A stretch of 16,006 nt of DNA, taken from contig JALTFB010000068.1 in the NCBI GenBank assembly GCA_027007615.1, forward strand, positions 1 to 16,006, read 5' to 3'. The notes below the pieces were generated by a model. It searched no databases. It saw only the letters and a list, made by a program, of their open reading frames with translations, and had not been told where the DNA came from. Source of the stretch: Candidatus Shapirobacteria bacterium. GTDB taxonomy: Bacteria > Patescibacteriota > Microgenomatia > UBA12405 > UBA6130. A program made the translations under genes and the position numbers. Below are positions 1-5,861 of this stretch, piece after piece. Numbering within the stretch: the first letter of the stretch is position 1; every line of letters begins with the position of its first letter.

Positions 1-27
1 TTAAAAATGGGGAAGGAGTGGCTTTCG

Positions 28-36
28 TGCTAAAAT
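28..36 (+). promoter_or_regulatory. Extended -10 promoter of the TIM operon
   Basis: TGC followed by TAAAAT (31-36) forms an extended -10. The next six bases lead straight to ATG at 43, so the predicted +1 is the A of the start codon (leaderless). No convincing -35 is visible this close to the window edge. Confidence 0.5.
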
Positions 37-42
37 GGATTG

Positions 43-759
43 ATGATTTGGATTAATTTTAAGATTTATCGAGAGACATTTGGCGATGGGGCGGTCCGTC
101 TGGCTGAGGTTTGCCGCCGGGTGGCTAAAAAAACGGGTGTGCCCATTGTTCCGGTAGTTTCGGCTTTGGATTTTTGGCGGGTAAAAGAAGCGGTTGGCGG
201 GGAAATTTGGATGCAACATTTGGACGCTTATTTTGAAGGAGCAAAGACAGGCTGGCAATCGCCGCTGGCGGCAGCATCCTTGGGTGTTGCCGGCGTGATT
301 TTAAATCATGCGGAGCACCAACTGCCGCCGGGGCAAATCCGTCAATTCTTAGCCTCCAGCCGCCGGCCGGCCTGGCAGAAAAAATGGCAGCGACAATTAG
401 GAAAGCGTTTGGCTAAAAACCTAGAAAAGTTAAAAGTGATGGTTTGTTTCCGGACTAAGGGCCAGGCGCGCCGTTGGCTGGGCCGGCTCGATCCCCGCCC
501 CGATTGGTTTGCCTATGAGCCGTGGGAATTAATTGGCGGTTCTGTTCCGGTGACCAAGGCCAACGCTGCGGCAATTCGCCATATCCGTGAGATTTTGCCT
601 AAGTCTGTGCCATTGGCGGTAGGTGCGGGCATTAAAACTGCCGCCGATGTCCGGCGGGCGCGCCAGCTGGGAGCGGCCGGAGTGGTGGTGAGCTCGGCGG
701 TGATTAAGGCAAAAGATCCGGAAAGAGCGCTATTCAATTTGGTGAAAGGTTGGCAATGA
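43..759 (+). CDS. tpiA: Triosephosphate isomerase, archaeal-type
   Basis: Interconverts dihydroxyacetone phosphate and glyceraldehyde 3-phosphate in the cytosol (glycolysis). The 238-residue protein matches the short archaeal TIM layout rather than the roughly 250-residue bacterial one. Visible are INFK near the start (catalytic Lys7), an NHAEH motif with the expected catalytic His89, YEPWELIG with catalytic Glu159, and GAGI plus AGVVVSSAVIKAKDP, the archaeal phosphate-binding end. I chose ATG 43 over TTG 40 because a -10 box ends exactly six bases before it and there is no usable Shine-Dalgarno. It opens an operon with rpiB and pgk; its stop overlaps the rpiB start as ATGA. One oddity is Trp in place of the second Pro in the usual EPPELIG. 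The enzyme assignment is secure; the archaeal affinity is read from motifs. Confidence 0.9.
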   Translation: MIWINFKIYRETFGDGAVRLAEVCRRVAKKTGVPIVPVVSALDFWRVKEAVGGEIWMQHLDAYFEGAKTGWQSPLAAASLGVAGVILNHAEHQLPPGQIRQFLASSRRPAWQKKWQRQLGKRLAKNLEKLKVMVCFRTKGQARRWLGRLDPRPDWFAYEPWELIGGSVPVTKANAAAIRHIREILPKSVPLAVGAGIKTAADVRRARQLGAAGVVVSSAVIKAKDPERALFNLVKGWQ

Positions 760-1202
760 TTTACTTGGATGGCGACCATCGCGGCTATTGGCTAAGGGAG
801 CAAATAAGGCTCTGGCTGTATCAATGGCAGTTGCCTTTTAAGGTTGTGGGCGATAAAAAATTGTCGCCTGAGGACGATTATCCCTTAATTGCCGCTAAAT
901 TGGCCCGCAAAGTGGCCAGTCATCCGGAATCCGCCGTCGGCATTCTTGTTTGCGGATCGGGAGTGGGAGTGAGCATGGCGGCCAATAAAATTGCCGGTAT
1001 TCGAGCAGGGTTGGGGTTTAGTGGCCAACAAATTAAAGCCGCCCGCTGTGAAGACGATATCAATGTTTTGGCGTTGGCAGCAGATTTCCTTTCCGCTAAA
1101 CGGGCCAAGAAAATAGTCCGCGTTTTTCTGGAAACAGAATTCAGCCGGCAGCCGCGTTACCAACGCCGCCTGAAACAAATCGCCGATTTGGAAAAGAAAT
1201 GA
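756..1202 (+). CDS. rpiB: Ribose-5-phosphate isomerase B family
   Basis: A member of the RpiB/LacA/LacB family, which interconverts ribose 5-phosphate and ribulose 5-phosphate in the non-oxidative pentose-phosphate pathway. The 148-residue length is typical. Visible are LDGDHRG at 4-10 (sugar-binding DH), DYP at 41-43, the active-site loop LVCGSGVG with Cys66 as the likely proton-transferring base, and AANKIAGIRA at 75-84. The usual HNDAN motif is changed to EDDIN, so the ring-opening His at position 99 (E. coli numbering, from memory) is Glu here. ATG 756 overlaps the tpiA stop as ATGA and has AAAGG six bases upstream; TTG 750 is a poorer alternative. The stop overlaps the pgk start. The family call is firm. 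Ribose 5-phosphate as substrate is inferred from context and could be another aldose phosphate. Confidence 0.87.
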   Translation: MIYLDGDHRGYWLREQIRLWLYQWQLPFKVVGDKKLSPEDDYPLIAAKLARKVASHPESAVGILVCGSGVGVSMAANKIAGIRAGLGFSGQQIKAARCEDDINVLALAADFLSAKRAKKIVRVFLETEFSRQPRYQRRLKQIADLEKK

Positions 1203-2221
1203 AAAATTTACCTTTTTTGTCGGAGAGCGATTTTGATTGGCAGGGCAAAACGGTTCTTTTGCGTTTTGACAGCGATGTTCCGGTTAATTCTCATGGTGGC
1301 CATGAAAAGGTAAGTGAAGATTACCGCTTGCGCATGGTTTTACCTACGGTCCATTTTTTACAACGGCGGCAAGTGGGCAGAATTATTTTTCTGGGCCATC
1401 GCGGCCGCCCCCAAGGCAAAAATGTTCCAGCTTTAAGCTTGCGGCCGGTGGCGGCGTGGCTTAAGAACCAGCTGGGAAGTTGCCGTTTAATTAACTGGCG
1501 CCAAAAAATTAATGGTGATCCCTACCAACTTTGGGAAAATCTGCGTTTCCAAGAGGGAGAAACGGCAAATAGCCAGCGCTTTGCCCGCCGGCTGGCCCAA
1601 GGGACTGACGTTTTCATTAATGATGCTTTTGCGGTTTCCCACCGTTACCAGGCATCGATTGTTGGGCTACCGCGCTTTTTGCCGGCCTTCTTGGGTTTGC
1701 GTTTTGAGACGGAAGTGAAGACTTTGCTTTGGCAGCGGCGGCAACCCCAACGGCCATTAGTTTTTGTCCTTGGCGGCAGCAAGCCGGGGAAATTGGATTA
1801 TTTGCCATTTTTGACGAAGTGGACAGATAGGGTTCTTTTGGGAGGGCGGCTGCCCGAGCTTATGAAGCCAACGATGAGAAATTTACCGAATTTAATAGTG
1901 GCTCAATTGGCGGCCAGCAGCCGGGATATTAATGCCGCCAGCATTAACCGTTTTCGCGCCGAATTAAACTCGGCGGCAACTATTTTTTGGGCTGGGCCGC
2001 TGGGGATTTACGAAGAAAAAGCAAATCGGCAAGGGACTTGGGCGGTGGCCCGGGCGATTGCCAAAGCTAATGCCTTTAAGGTGGCCGGCGGTGGAGACAC
2101 TCAGCGGGTTCTTTCCCAGCTGAAACTTTGGCGGGATTTCAATTTTGTCAGTGTCGGTGGCGGGGCCATGCTCCAGTTCCTCCGCGATAAAACTTTGCCG
2201 GGAATGGAATTGCCGGCTTGA
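1199..2221 (+). CDS. pgk: Phosphoglycerate kinase (short form)
   Basis: Transfers phosphate from 1,3-bisphosphoglycerate to ADP, an ATP-yielding glycolytic step. At 340 residues it is clearly shorter than the usual 390-415. Motifs in order are VLLRFDSDVPV (19-29; normally D-x-N), DYRLRMVLPT (41-50), GHRGRP (66-71), ENLRF (113-117), FINDAFAVSHR (139-149), LGGSK (191-195), GPLGIYE (266-272), GGGDT (297-301) and VGGGAM (319-324; normally TGGGA). The catalytic-site Arg and the nucleotide-binding glycine loops are present, so it is probably active despite the Asn-to-Asp change at 26 and the Thr-to-Val change at 319. The missing length lies mainly in the C-terminal nucleotide domain between 195 and 265. 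ATG 1199 overlaps the rpiB stop. A separate promoter follows, before the next gene. Confidence 0.92.
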   Translation: MKNLPFLSESDFDWQGKTVLLRFDSDVPVNSHGGHEKVSEDYRLRMVLPTVHFLQRRQVGRIIFLGHRGRPQGKNVPALSLRPVAAWLKNQLGSCRLINWRQKINGDPYQLWENLRFQEGETANSQRFARRLAQGTDVFINDAFAVSHRYQASIVGLPRFLPAFLGLRFETEVKTLLWQRRQPQRPLVFVLGGSKPGKLDYLPFLTKWTDRVLLGGRLPELMKPTMRNLPNLIVAQLAASSRDINAASINRFRAELNSAATIFWAGPLGIYEEKANRQGTWAVARAIAKANAFKVAGGGDTQRVLSQLKLWRDFNFVSVGGGAMLQFLRDKTLPGMELPA

Positions 2222-2252
2222 TTTGCCTCGGCACCAAAATATCTCGGATAAG

Positions 2253-2282
2253 TTGACAACGGTGTGGCCGGAATAATAAACT
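2253..2282 (+). promoter_or_regulatory. Promoter of the GAPDH-epimerase pair
   Basis: TTGACA (2253-2258), an 18-base spacer, then TAAACT (2277-2282). Six bases later comes ATG 2289, so the predicted +1 is the start codon itself. It lies in the 67-base gap after pgk, the only real gap in the sugar-phosphate cluster. Confidence 0.65.
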
Positions 2283-2288
2283 GAGATA

Positions 2289-3323
2289 ATGAAGAAGCCG
2301 AAAGTGGCCATTAATGGTTTTGGACGGATTGGCAGGATAGCTTTCCGTGTTTGGTGGGAACATTACCGCAACCGCTTGGATATTGTGGCCATAAACACAT
2401 CGGGTTCAATGCCAATAGAAGGCTGGGCCCACCTCCTTTTGCATGATTCAAACTACGGGCATTTTCCAGCACTGGTCAAGCCGATTGTTCCCAAGCAGGG
2501 CGATGAAATCGGCCGCCTCTTGGTTGGCGGCCAAGAATTTCCGGTTTTAGCCCAAAGGGACCCGGGTAAGATTCGCTGGCGGCGCTATCAGGCGGAAGTT
2601 GTTTTGGAGGCTACGGGCGCTTTTTTAGACCGCCGCGCCGAGGCGCACTTCAAGGGCGGCGCCCAAAAAGTTATCCTTTCTGCGCCCCCCAAAGACACCG
2701 TGATTCCGATTTACATCCTCGGAGTTAACGTTCATCGCTATCGGGGAGAAAATTTGCTCAGTAATGGCTCTTGCACAACTAATGCGGTGGCGCCAATCGT
2801 TAAACTAATTGACGAGCAATTTGGCTTCCAAGAAGCGGTAATGACCACGATCCATGCTTATACTTCCAGCCAGCGGTTGGTGGATGATTCGCATCAGGAT
2901 TTGCGGCGGGCGCGGGCGGCGGCCATGAATATTGTCCCCACCGGCACCGGGGCTGCCCAGGCAGTAGTAGCCGCTTACCCTGAGGCTAAAGGGAGATTTG
3001 CTGCTTCAGCAATCCGTGTACCGGTGAGCGGCGGTTCATACGCCGATTTTGTATTTAAGCTTAATAAAAAAACCACCATAGATGCCATTAACCAAATTTT
3101 GGTAAAAGCCGCCAGTGAAGAGCTGGTGGGAATTCTTAAGATTACCTATGAGCCTTTGGTTTCTCGGGATATTTTGGGCAATACCGCTTCGGGAATTGTT
3201 GATTTGCCAATGACTCAGGTGGTTTCTGATGATATGCTTCACCTGGCGGCTTGGTATGATAATGAATATGGTTATGCCTCACGGCTTTTAGAATTGGCGC
3301 TGGCGGTTACAGCCCATAAATAA
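2289..3323 (+). CDS. gap: Type I glyceraldehyde-3-phosphate dehydrogenase
   Basis: Oxidises and phosphorylates glyceraldehyde 3-phosphate to 1,3-bisphosphoglycerate, feeding the adjacent phosphoglycerate kinase. The 344-residue length is normal. Visible are the Rossmann loop INGFGRIGR at 8-16, the catalytic NGSCTTNAVAP with Cys162, TIHAYT with His189, IVPTGTGAAQAV for phosphate binding, and YDNEYGYA near the C-terminus. The conserved Asp after beta-strand 2, which contacts the adenosine ribose of NAD, is replaced: INTSG at 35-39 has Thr37 in place of the usual N-D. This may relax the preference for NAD or favour NADP; that is inference. The gene has its own promoter and no Shine-Dalgarno. Its stop overlaps the start of the next gene as TAATG, implying translational coupling. 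Confidence 0.95.
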   Translation: MKKPKVAINGFGRIGRIAFRVWWEHYRNRLDIVAINTSGSMPIEGWAHLLLHDSNYGHFPALVKPIVPKQGDEIGRLLVGGQEFPVLAQRDPGKIRWRRYQAEVVLEATGAFLDRRAEAHFKGGAQKVILSAPPKDTVIPIYILGVNVHRYRGENLLSNGSCTTNAVAPIVKLIDEQFGFQEAVMTTIHAYTSSQRLVDDSHQDLRRARAAAMNIVPTGTGAAQAVVAAYPEAKGRFAASAIRVPVSGGSYADFVFKLNKKTTIDAINQILVKAASEELVGILKITYEPLVSRDILGNTASGIVDLPMTQVVSDDMLHLAAWYDNEYGYASRLLELALAVTAHK

Positions 3324-3973
3324 TGCAGCTCATTCCGGCAATTTTGACCAATTCAAAGGCAGATTTACTTCATAAAGTTGGTTTTTTACAAGGGAAATCT
3401 TCTTGGTTGCAGATAGATTTTGTGGATCAAGCGTTTGCCGGCGAATTAACCGTCCGTCCCGAACAATTTGACCGCTGGCCAACCTCGCAGGCGCAAATAG
3501 AGTGCCATCTGATGGTTGCCAACCCTTTTGCTTGGGTGCGCGATTGCGACCAGCTTTTGCCGCAGCGTTTGGTTGCCCAAGTAGAGGCAGTTGAGAACCA
3601 AATAGAGTTTGTGGAACGGGTAGTTTCGGAAGGTATGGAGGTAGGTTTCGCCCTAAATTTGCCGACATCTTTGGAAAGGCTGCAGAAGGAGGCAGCCTTC
3701 AATGCCAGGGTCATTCTAGTTCTAGGGGTTTTGGCCGGCCGGAGCGGCCAGGAATTCCATCCGGAGATTGTCAGCAAAATAAAAGAGTTGCGCCGTTTAC
3801 GGCAAAAGTTGGGGGCAAATTTCCAAATTGGCGTGGATGGAGGAGTGAAACCGGAGAACTTTTCCCTTTTGCGGCGCGAAGGAGTGGATATTGCTTATGT
3901 CAATTCTGCGCTTTGGCAGGCGGAAGATTGGCAAAAGAGCTGGCGGCGGCTGCAAGCGCAAGCTAAAGGCTAG
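3323..3973 (+). CDS. rpe: Ribulose-phosphate 3-epimerase-like protein
   Basis: A TIM-barrel protein of the epimerase family that interconverts ribulose 5-phosphate and xylulose 5-phosphate. Its 216 residues match the family length. Recognisable are IPAIL near the start, LQIDFVD at 29-35, ECHLMVANP with His62, and GVDGGVKPEN with Asp172. The two acid/base Asp residues (Asp32 and Asp172) and one metal His (His62) are kept, but the first metal His of the usual H-x-D is Gln30, and the phosphate loop normally reading NPGFGGQ is LAGRSGQ. It is therefore a diverged epimerase that could bind its metal weakly or use a related substrate. It overlaps the GAPDH stop by one base. Its 3' end overlaps the convergent acylphosphatase gene by 11 bases. 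Confidence 0.8.
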   Translation: MQLIPAILTNSKADLLHKVGFLQGKSSWLQIDFVDQAFAGELTVRPEQFDRWPTSQAQIECHLMVANPFAWVRDCDQLLPQRLVAQVEAVENQIEFVERVVSEGMEVGFALNLPTSLERLQKEAAFNARVILVLGVLAGRSGQEFHPEIVSKIKELRRLRQKLGANFQIGVDGGVKPENFSLLRREGVDIAYVNSALWQAEDWQKSWRRLQAQAKG

Positions 3974-4259
3974 GCAGGCGTTGAAAACTATTATGGGGAT
4001 TTTCGTTTATGGAAGCGAGCCGGATGTTAACGGTGCTAACTTTAGCCAATGGCGGACCTTGAGGCAGCCAGGCAAACATTTTTTGGATATTGGCCAAGGA
4101 GCCTACTAAAACCATCTCCACTCGGCCATCACGATGATTGCGAACCCAGCCGTTAAGATGCCATTGGCGAGCTTTTTGCTGGCTAGCCCAGCGAAAACCA
4201 ACCTTTTGTATTTGCCCCTCCAGCCAAATATGGGCCCGCCAAAGCTTTTCTTTAGCCAT
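3963..4259 (-). CDS. acyP: Acylphosphatase
   Basis: A small cytosolic enzyme that hydrolyses acyl phosphates such as 1,3-bisphosphoglycerate, the compound handled by the neighbouring pgk and gap products. The 98 residues include GQIQKVGFR (15-23) with the catalytic Arg23 and GWVRN (37-41) with the catalytic Asn41, both at their usual positions, then DGRVEMVLVG. The usual GRVQGVGFR loop is changed to GQIQKVGFR, so one Gly of the phosphate cradle is Lys. A C-terminal tail of about 20 residues extends beyond the typical 90-residue fold. ATG 4259 lies five bases after a perfect TATAAT on the minus strand, and no Shine-Dalgarno is present. Confidence 0.88.
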   Translation of the reverse strand: MAKEKLWRAHIWLEGQIQKVGFRWASQQKARQWHLNGWVRNHRDGRVEMVLVGSLANIQKMFAWLPQGPPLAKVSTVNIRLASINENPHNSFQRLPSL

Positions 4260-4260
4260 G

Positions 4261-4270
4261 TGCTATTATA
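4261..4270. promoter_or_regulatory. Symmetrical bidirectional -10 between acyP and LOG gene
   Basis: On the plus strand TGC plus TATTAT (4261-4269) is an extended -10 for the LOG gene, seven bases before ATG 4277. On the minus strand the same bases read TATAAT (4270 down to 4265), five bases before ATG 4259. The minus promoter may use TTGTTA (4295-4290) as a -35 with a long 19-base spacer. Only 17 bases separate the two start codons. Confidence 0.65.
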
Positions 4271-4276
4271 AAGGAA

Positions 4277-4828
4277 ATGGTTAAAAAAGTAACAATTTTT
4301 GGCTTTGCCGATGCTTCGGTGGAAAGCCGAGAGTATAAGCAAGCTTATGAAACGGCAAAATTATTAGCGGAGGCGGGCTTTGTTATCGTAGACGGTGGTG
4401 GGCCGGGAATTATGGCGGCCGCTTCACGGGGAGCTAAAGCTGGCAAAGGGCAAACGATTGGAGTGACGTTTTATCCTAAAAATATGGCTAATTTTGAAGG
4501 GCGCGATTTGGCTAATCCATTGGATAAAGAGATAAAGACCGGCAATTATCTTGAGAGGACATTGAAGCTGCTAGAGTTGGGCGACGCCTATCTCATTTTT
4601 AATGGCGGCACCGGAACTGTTTCTGAATTCGGCATGGCTTGGGGTTTGGCGCGGCTGCATTTTGGCCACCATCGCCCGTTGGTTCTCTTTGGCCAATGGT
4701 GGCAAGAGATAATGAATACATTTGCGAAAAATATGCATATCCGTCCCGAAGCGGAAAAAGTTTATCGGGTGGTTAGCACTCCAAACGCGGCGGTTGGGGC
4801 GGTGAAAGAACTGTTATCGGCTGGTTAA
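4277..4828 (+). CDS. LOG-family (SLOG Rossmann) protein
   Basis: A protein of the LOG/lysine-decarboxylase-like Rossmann family, whose characterised members release nucleobases from nucleotide monophosphates (cytokinin riboside phosphohydrolase) and whose relatives bind nucleotides. The 183 residues have VTIFGFADAS at the start, VDGGGPGIMAAASRGAKAG at 38-56 and NGGTGTVSE at 109-117, matching the family signature PGGxGTxxE except that the first Pro is Asn. The catalytic Glu117 is retained. The usual MHxRK stretch is not obvious, so substrate activity is uncertain. It starts at ATG 4277 with AAAGGA almost touching the codon, too close to act as a normal ribosome site; the -10 box is seven bases upstream. 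It is divergent from acyP. Confidence 0.82.
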   Translation: MVKKVTIFGFADASVESREYKQAYETAKLLAEAGFVIVDGGGPGIMAAASRGAKAGKGQTIGVTFYPKNMANFEGRDLANPLDKEIKTGNYLERTLKLLELGDAYLIFNGGTGTVSEFGMAWGLARLHFGHHRPLVLFGQWWQEIMNTFAKNMHIRPEAEKVYRVVSTPNAAVGAVKELLSAG

Positions 4829-4873
4829 GATGCCGAATGGAATTATTCCCCCGCTGTCCTGAACTATTCCCCA

Positions 4874-4919
4874 TGTCATCCTGTCCGCCAGCTGGTGGAT
4901 CATTTCAGGATCTTCAGCA
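4874..4919 (+). repeat. Hairpin repeat, copy A
   Basis: TGTCATCCTG, then an inner hairpin TCCGCC-AGCT-GGTGGA (4884-4899, one G-T wobble), then CAGGAT closing on ATCCTG (4878-4883 with 4906-4911), then the tail CTTCAG. Same architecture as the copies at 4951 and 5021. Confidence 0.75.
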
Positions 4920-4950
4920 TGTGGTGAACCAACAGTGTAGGTAAGACACC

Positions 4951-4994
4951 CGCTGAAGATGCTGAATCTTGCCTTCGGCAAGATCAGCATGACA
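4951..4994 (-). repeat. Hairpin repeat, copy C (inverted)
   Basis: Read on the minus strand: TGTCATGCTG, inner hairpin, CAGCATCTTCAGC. The stem is ATGCTG (4959-4964) with CAGCAT (4985-4990) plus ATCTTGCC (4966-4973) with GGCAAGAT (4977-4984), loop TTC and one bulged A. No T-run follows on either strand, so it is not a typical terminator. Confidence 0.75.
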
Positions 4995-5020
4995 ATGGAA
5001 TGTGAAGTGCGTTGTGTAAG

Positions 5021-5086
5021 TGTCATCCTGATTTTTCCCGGCGATCCGCCAGCCGGCGGAGTCGGGAAAAGTTCAGGATCTTCAGT
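5021..5086 (+). repeat. Hairpin repeat, copy B
   Basis: TGTCATCCTG opens and CAGGATCTTCAG closes it. There are three nested stems: ATCCTGA (5025-5031) with TCAGGAT (5073-5079), TTTTCCCG (5033-5040) with CGGGAAAA (5063-5070), and TCCGCC (5045-5050) with GGCGGA (5055-5060) around loop AGCC. Confidence 0.75.
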
Positions 5087-5176
5087 AATAAAATTCCGAA
5101 TCCAAAATTTCAAACATAGGAAACTTTAGAGTTTGTTTGCCCTGATGTGGGAGCCGCAGTCCGCCCGCTTTTCCTC

Positions 5177-5205
5177 TTGACAAGGAATAACCGCCTTTTT
5201 ATAAT
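5177..5205 (+). promoter_or_regulatory. Consensus sigma-70 promoter of hsp20
   Basis: TTGACA (5177-5182), 17-base spacer, TATAAT (5200-5205): a perfect match to the housekeeping consensus in both boxes and spacing. The predicted +1 near 5212 falls inside the CIRCE-like operator, giving a leader of about 43 bases. Confidence 0.85.
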
Positions 5206-5209
5206 AATT

Positions 5210-5236
5210 TTAGCAAACACATTGGTTGATTGCTAA
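5210..5236 (+). promoter_or_regulatory. CIRCE-like HrcA operator
   Basis: TTAGCAAAC, a 9-base spacer, then GATTGCTAA. The arms mirror each other at eight of nine positions. Compared with the CIRCE consensus TTAGCACTC-N9-GAGTGCTAA, the left arm matches at seven of nine and the right at eight of nine. It overlaps the transcription start of hsp20, the classic place for HrcA repression. No hrcA gene lies in this window. Confidence 0.82.
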
Positions 5237-5254
5237 GAAAGGAGGTGAGCAAAA

Positions 5255-5677
5255 ATGGCAATAGCAAAATTGGGGCCTTTAAGTTTGGCGCAAACCTGGA
5301 GCCACTTGCCTTGGCTATTGAGCGACGAAGAAGAAGATTGGATTGGAGGCAATGATGGCTTGACGGTTTATGAAACAGATGATAATTTGGTTGTTCAGGC
5401 GAATGTTCCCGGCATCACGAGCGAGGAGGTTGACATCAGCATTGAGGGGCGCACGCTAACAATCAAAGCCGAGCATAAGGAAAGCCGTGAAGCTAAAGAG
5501 AAGCGGCGCATGGTTTATCGCCAGGCGCAACGAGCCCGTTATATCTATACCACCACCATGCCTTGTCCGGTAAGGACCGATAGGGCAAAGGCGGAACTGG
5601 AGAATGGGGTATTGACGATAACCTTGCCCAAAGCCGAGGAAGCAAAACCCAAGAAGATTTCCGTCAAAGCCAAATAA
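5255..5677 (+). CDS. Hsp20 small heat-shock protein
   Basis: An ATP-independent chaperone that forms cytosolic oligomers and holds unfolding proteins. The 140 residues contain a short acidic N-terminal arm (1-34), an alpha-crystallin domain (about 35-127) opening with GLTVYETDDNLVV and closing with AELENGVLTITLP (113-125), and a short tail with an ISV (I-x-I/V) anchoring motif at 135-137. ATG 5255 is preceded by AAAGGAGGTGA (5238-5248) at ideal spacing, one of only two textbook ribosome sites in the window. The promoter is perfect consensus with a CIRCE-like operator over the start site, so the gene is probably repressed by HrcA and induced on heat stress. A strong terminator follows 40 bases after the stop, so it is likely monocistronic. 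Confidence 0.95.
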   Translation: MAIAKLGPLSLAQTWSHLPWLLSDEEEDWIGGNDGLTVYETDDNLVVQANVPGITSEEVDISIEGRTLTIKAEHKESREAKEKRRMVYRQAQRARYIYTTTMPCPVRTDRAKAELENGVLTITLPKAEEAKPKKISVKAK

Positions 5678-5717
5678 GAATGAATTTTGTAACCGGCGGC
5701 GGCCGGGCGTTTAGCTA

Positions 5718-5754
5718 AAATTAAGGCTGGGTCTAATCCCGGCCTTAATTTTTT
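5718..5754 (+). terminator. Intrinsic terminator after hsp20
   Basis: A 14-base stem, AAATTAAGGCTGGG (5718-5731) with CCCGGCCTTAATTT (5738-5751) including one T-G wobble, and loop TCTAAT, followed by further T to 5754. The A-run on the left could allow function on the minus strand as well. Confidence 0.88.
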
Positions 5755-5772
5755 AATCCGGCTTTCTTTGTG

Positions 5773-5778
5773 TATAAT
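5773..5778 (+). promoter_or_regulatory. -10 box of the tRNA-Ile gene
   Basis: TATAAT ends nine bases before the mature 5' end of the tRNA. No clear -35 is seen at the expected distance, where the sequence is the T-run of the hsp20 terminator. Confidence 0.55.
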
Positions 5779-5787
5779 ATGGCTACC

Positions 5788-5861
5788 GGGCGCGTAGCTC
5801 AGTTGGTTAGAGCGCAGTCCTGATAAGACTGAGGTCGATGGTTCGAGTCCATCCGCGCCCA
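5788..5861 (+). tRNA. tRNA-Ile (anticodon GAU)
   Basis: A complete cloverleaf can be drawn: acceptor GGGCGCG with CGCGCCC, D-stem GCTC/GAGC with loop AGTTGGTTA, anticodon stem CAGTC/GACTG with loop CTGATAA, variable AGGTC, and T-stem GATGG/CCATC with loop TTCGAGT. Anticodon GAT reads AUC/AUU isoleucine codons. The discriminator base is A; CCA is not encoded (CAA follows), so CCA must be added by a nucleotidyltransferase. Confidence 0.97.

Larger units (their letters stand above)
4829..5254. other. Intergenic region with repeats and hsp20 control signals
   Basis: This 426-base stretch has no credible gene. It holds three copies of a hairpin repeat (4874-4919, 4951-4994 inverted, 5021-5086) and, from 5177, the hsp20 promoter, CIRCE-like operator and ribosome site. 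I see nothing interpretable at 4829-4873 or 5091-5176. Confidence 0.7.

Noticed and set aside
1..56. Possible C-terminal end of an upstream gene (open frame to a stop at 54-56, or another frame ending at 31-33)
   Set aside because: Only 11-18 codons are visible, two frames are equally open, and the tpiA promoter lies in the same bases, so neither can be supported.
4959..4990. Strong hairpin considered as the LOG-gene terminator
   Set aside because: It is about 130 bases after the stop and is not followed by a T-run on either strand; it fits the repeat family better.
4814..5113. Minus-strand open frame of 99 codons in the 4829-5254 gap
   Set aside because: It is made of the hairpin repeats, has no promoter or ribosome site and shows no domain pattern.
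4829..5254. CRISPR array suggested by the repeated TGTCATCCTG and TTCAGGATCTTCAG segments
   Set aside because: The copies are in alternating orientation, unevenly spaced and structurally variable, with no regular spacers and no cas genes.
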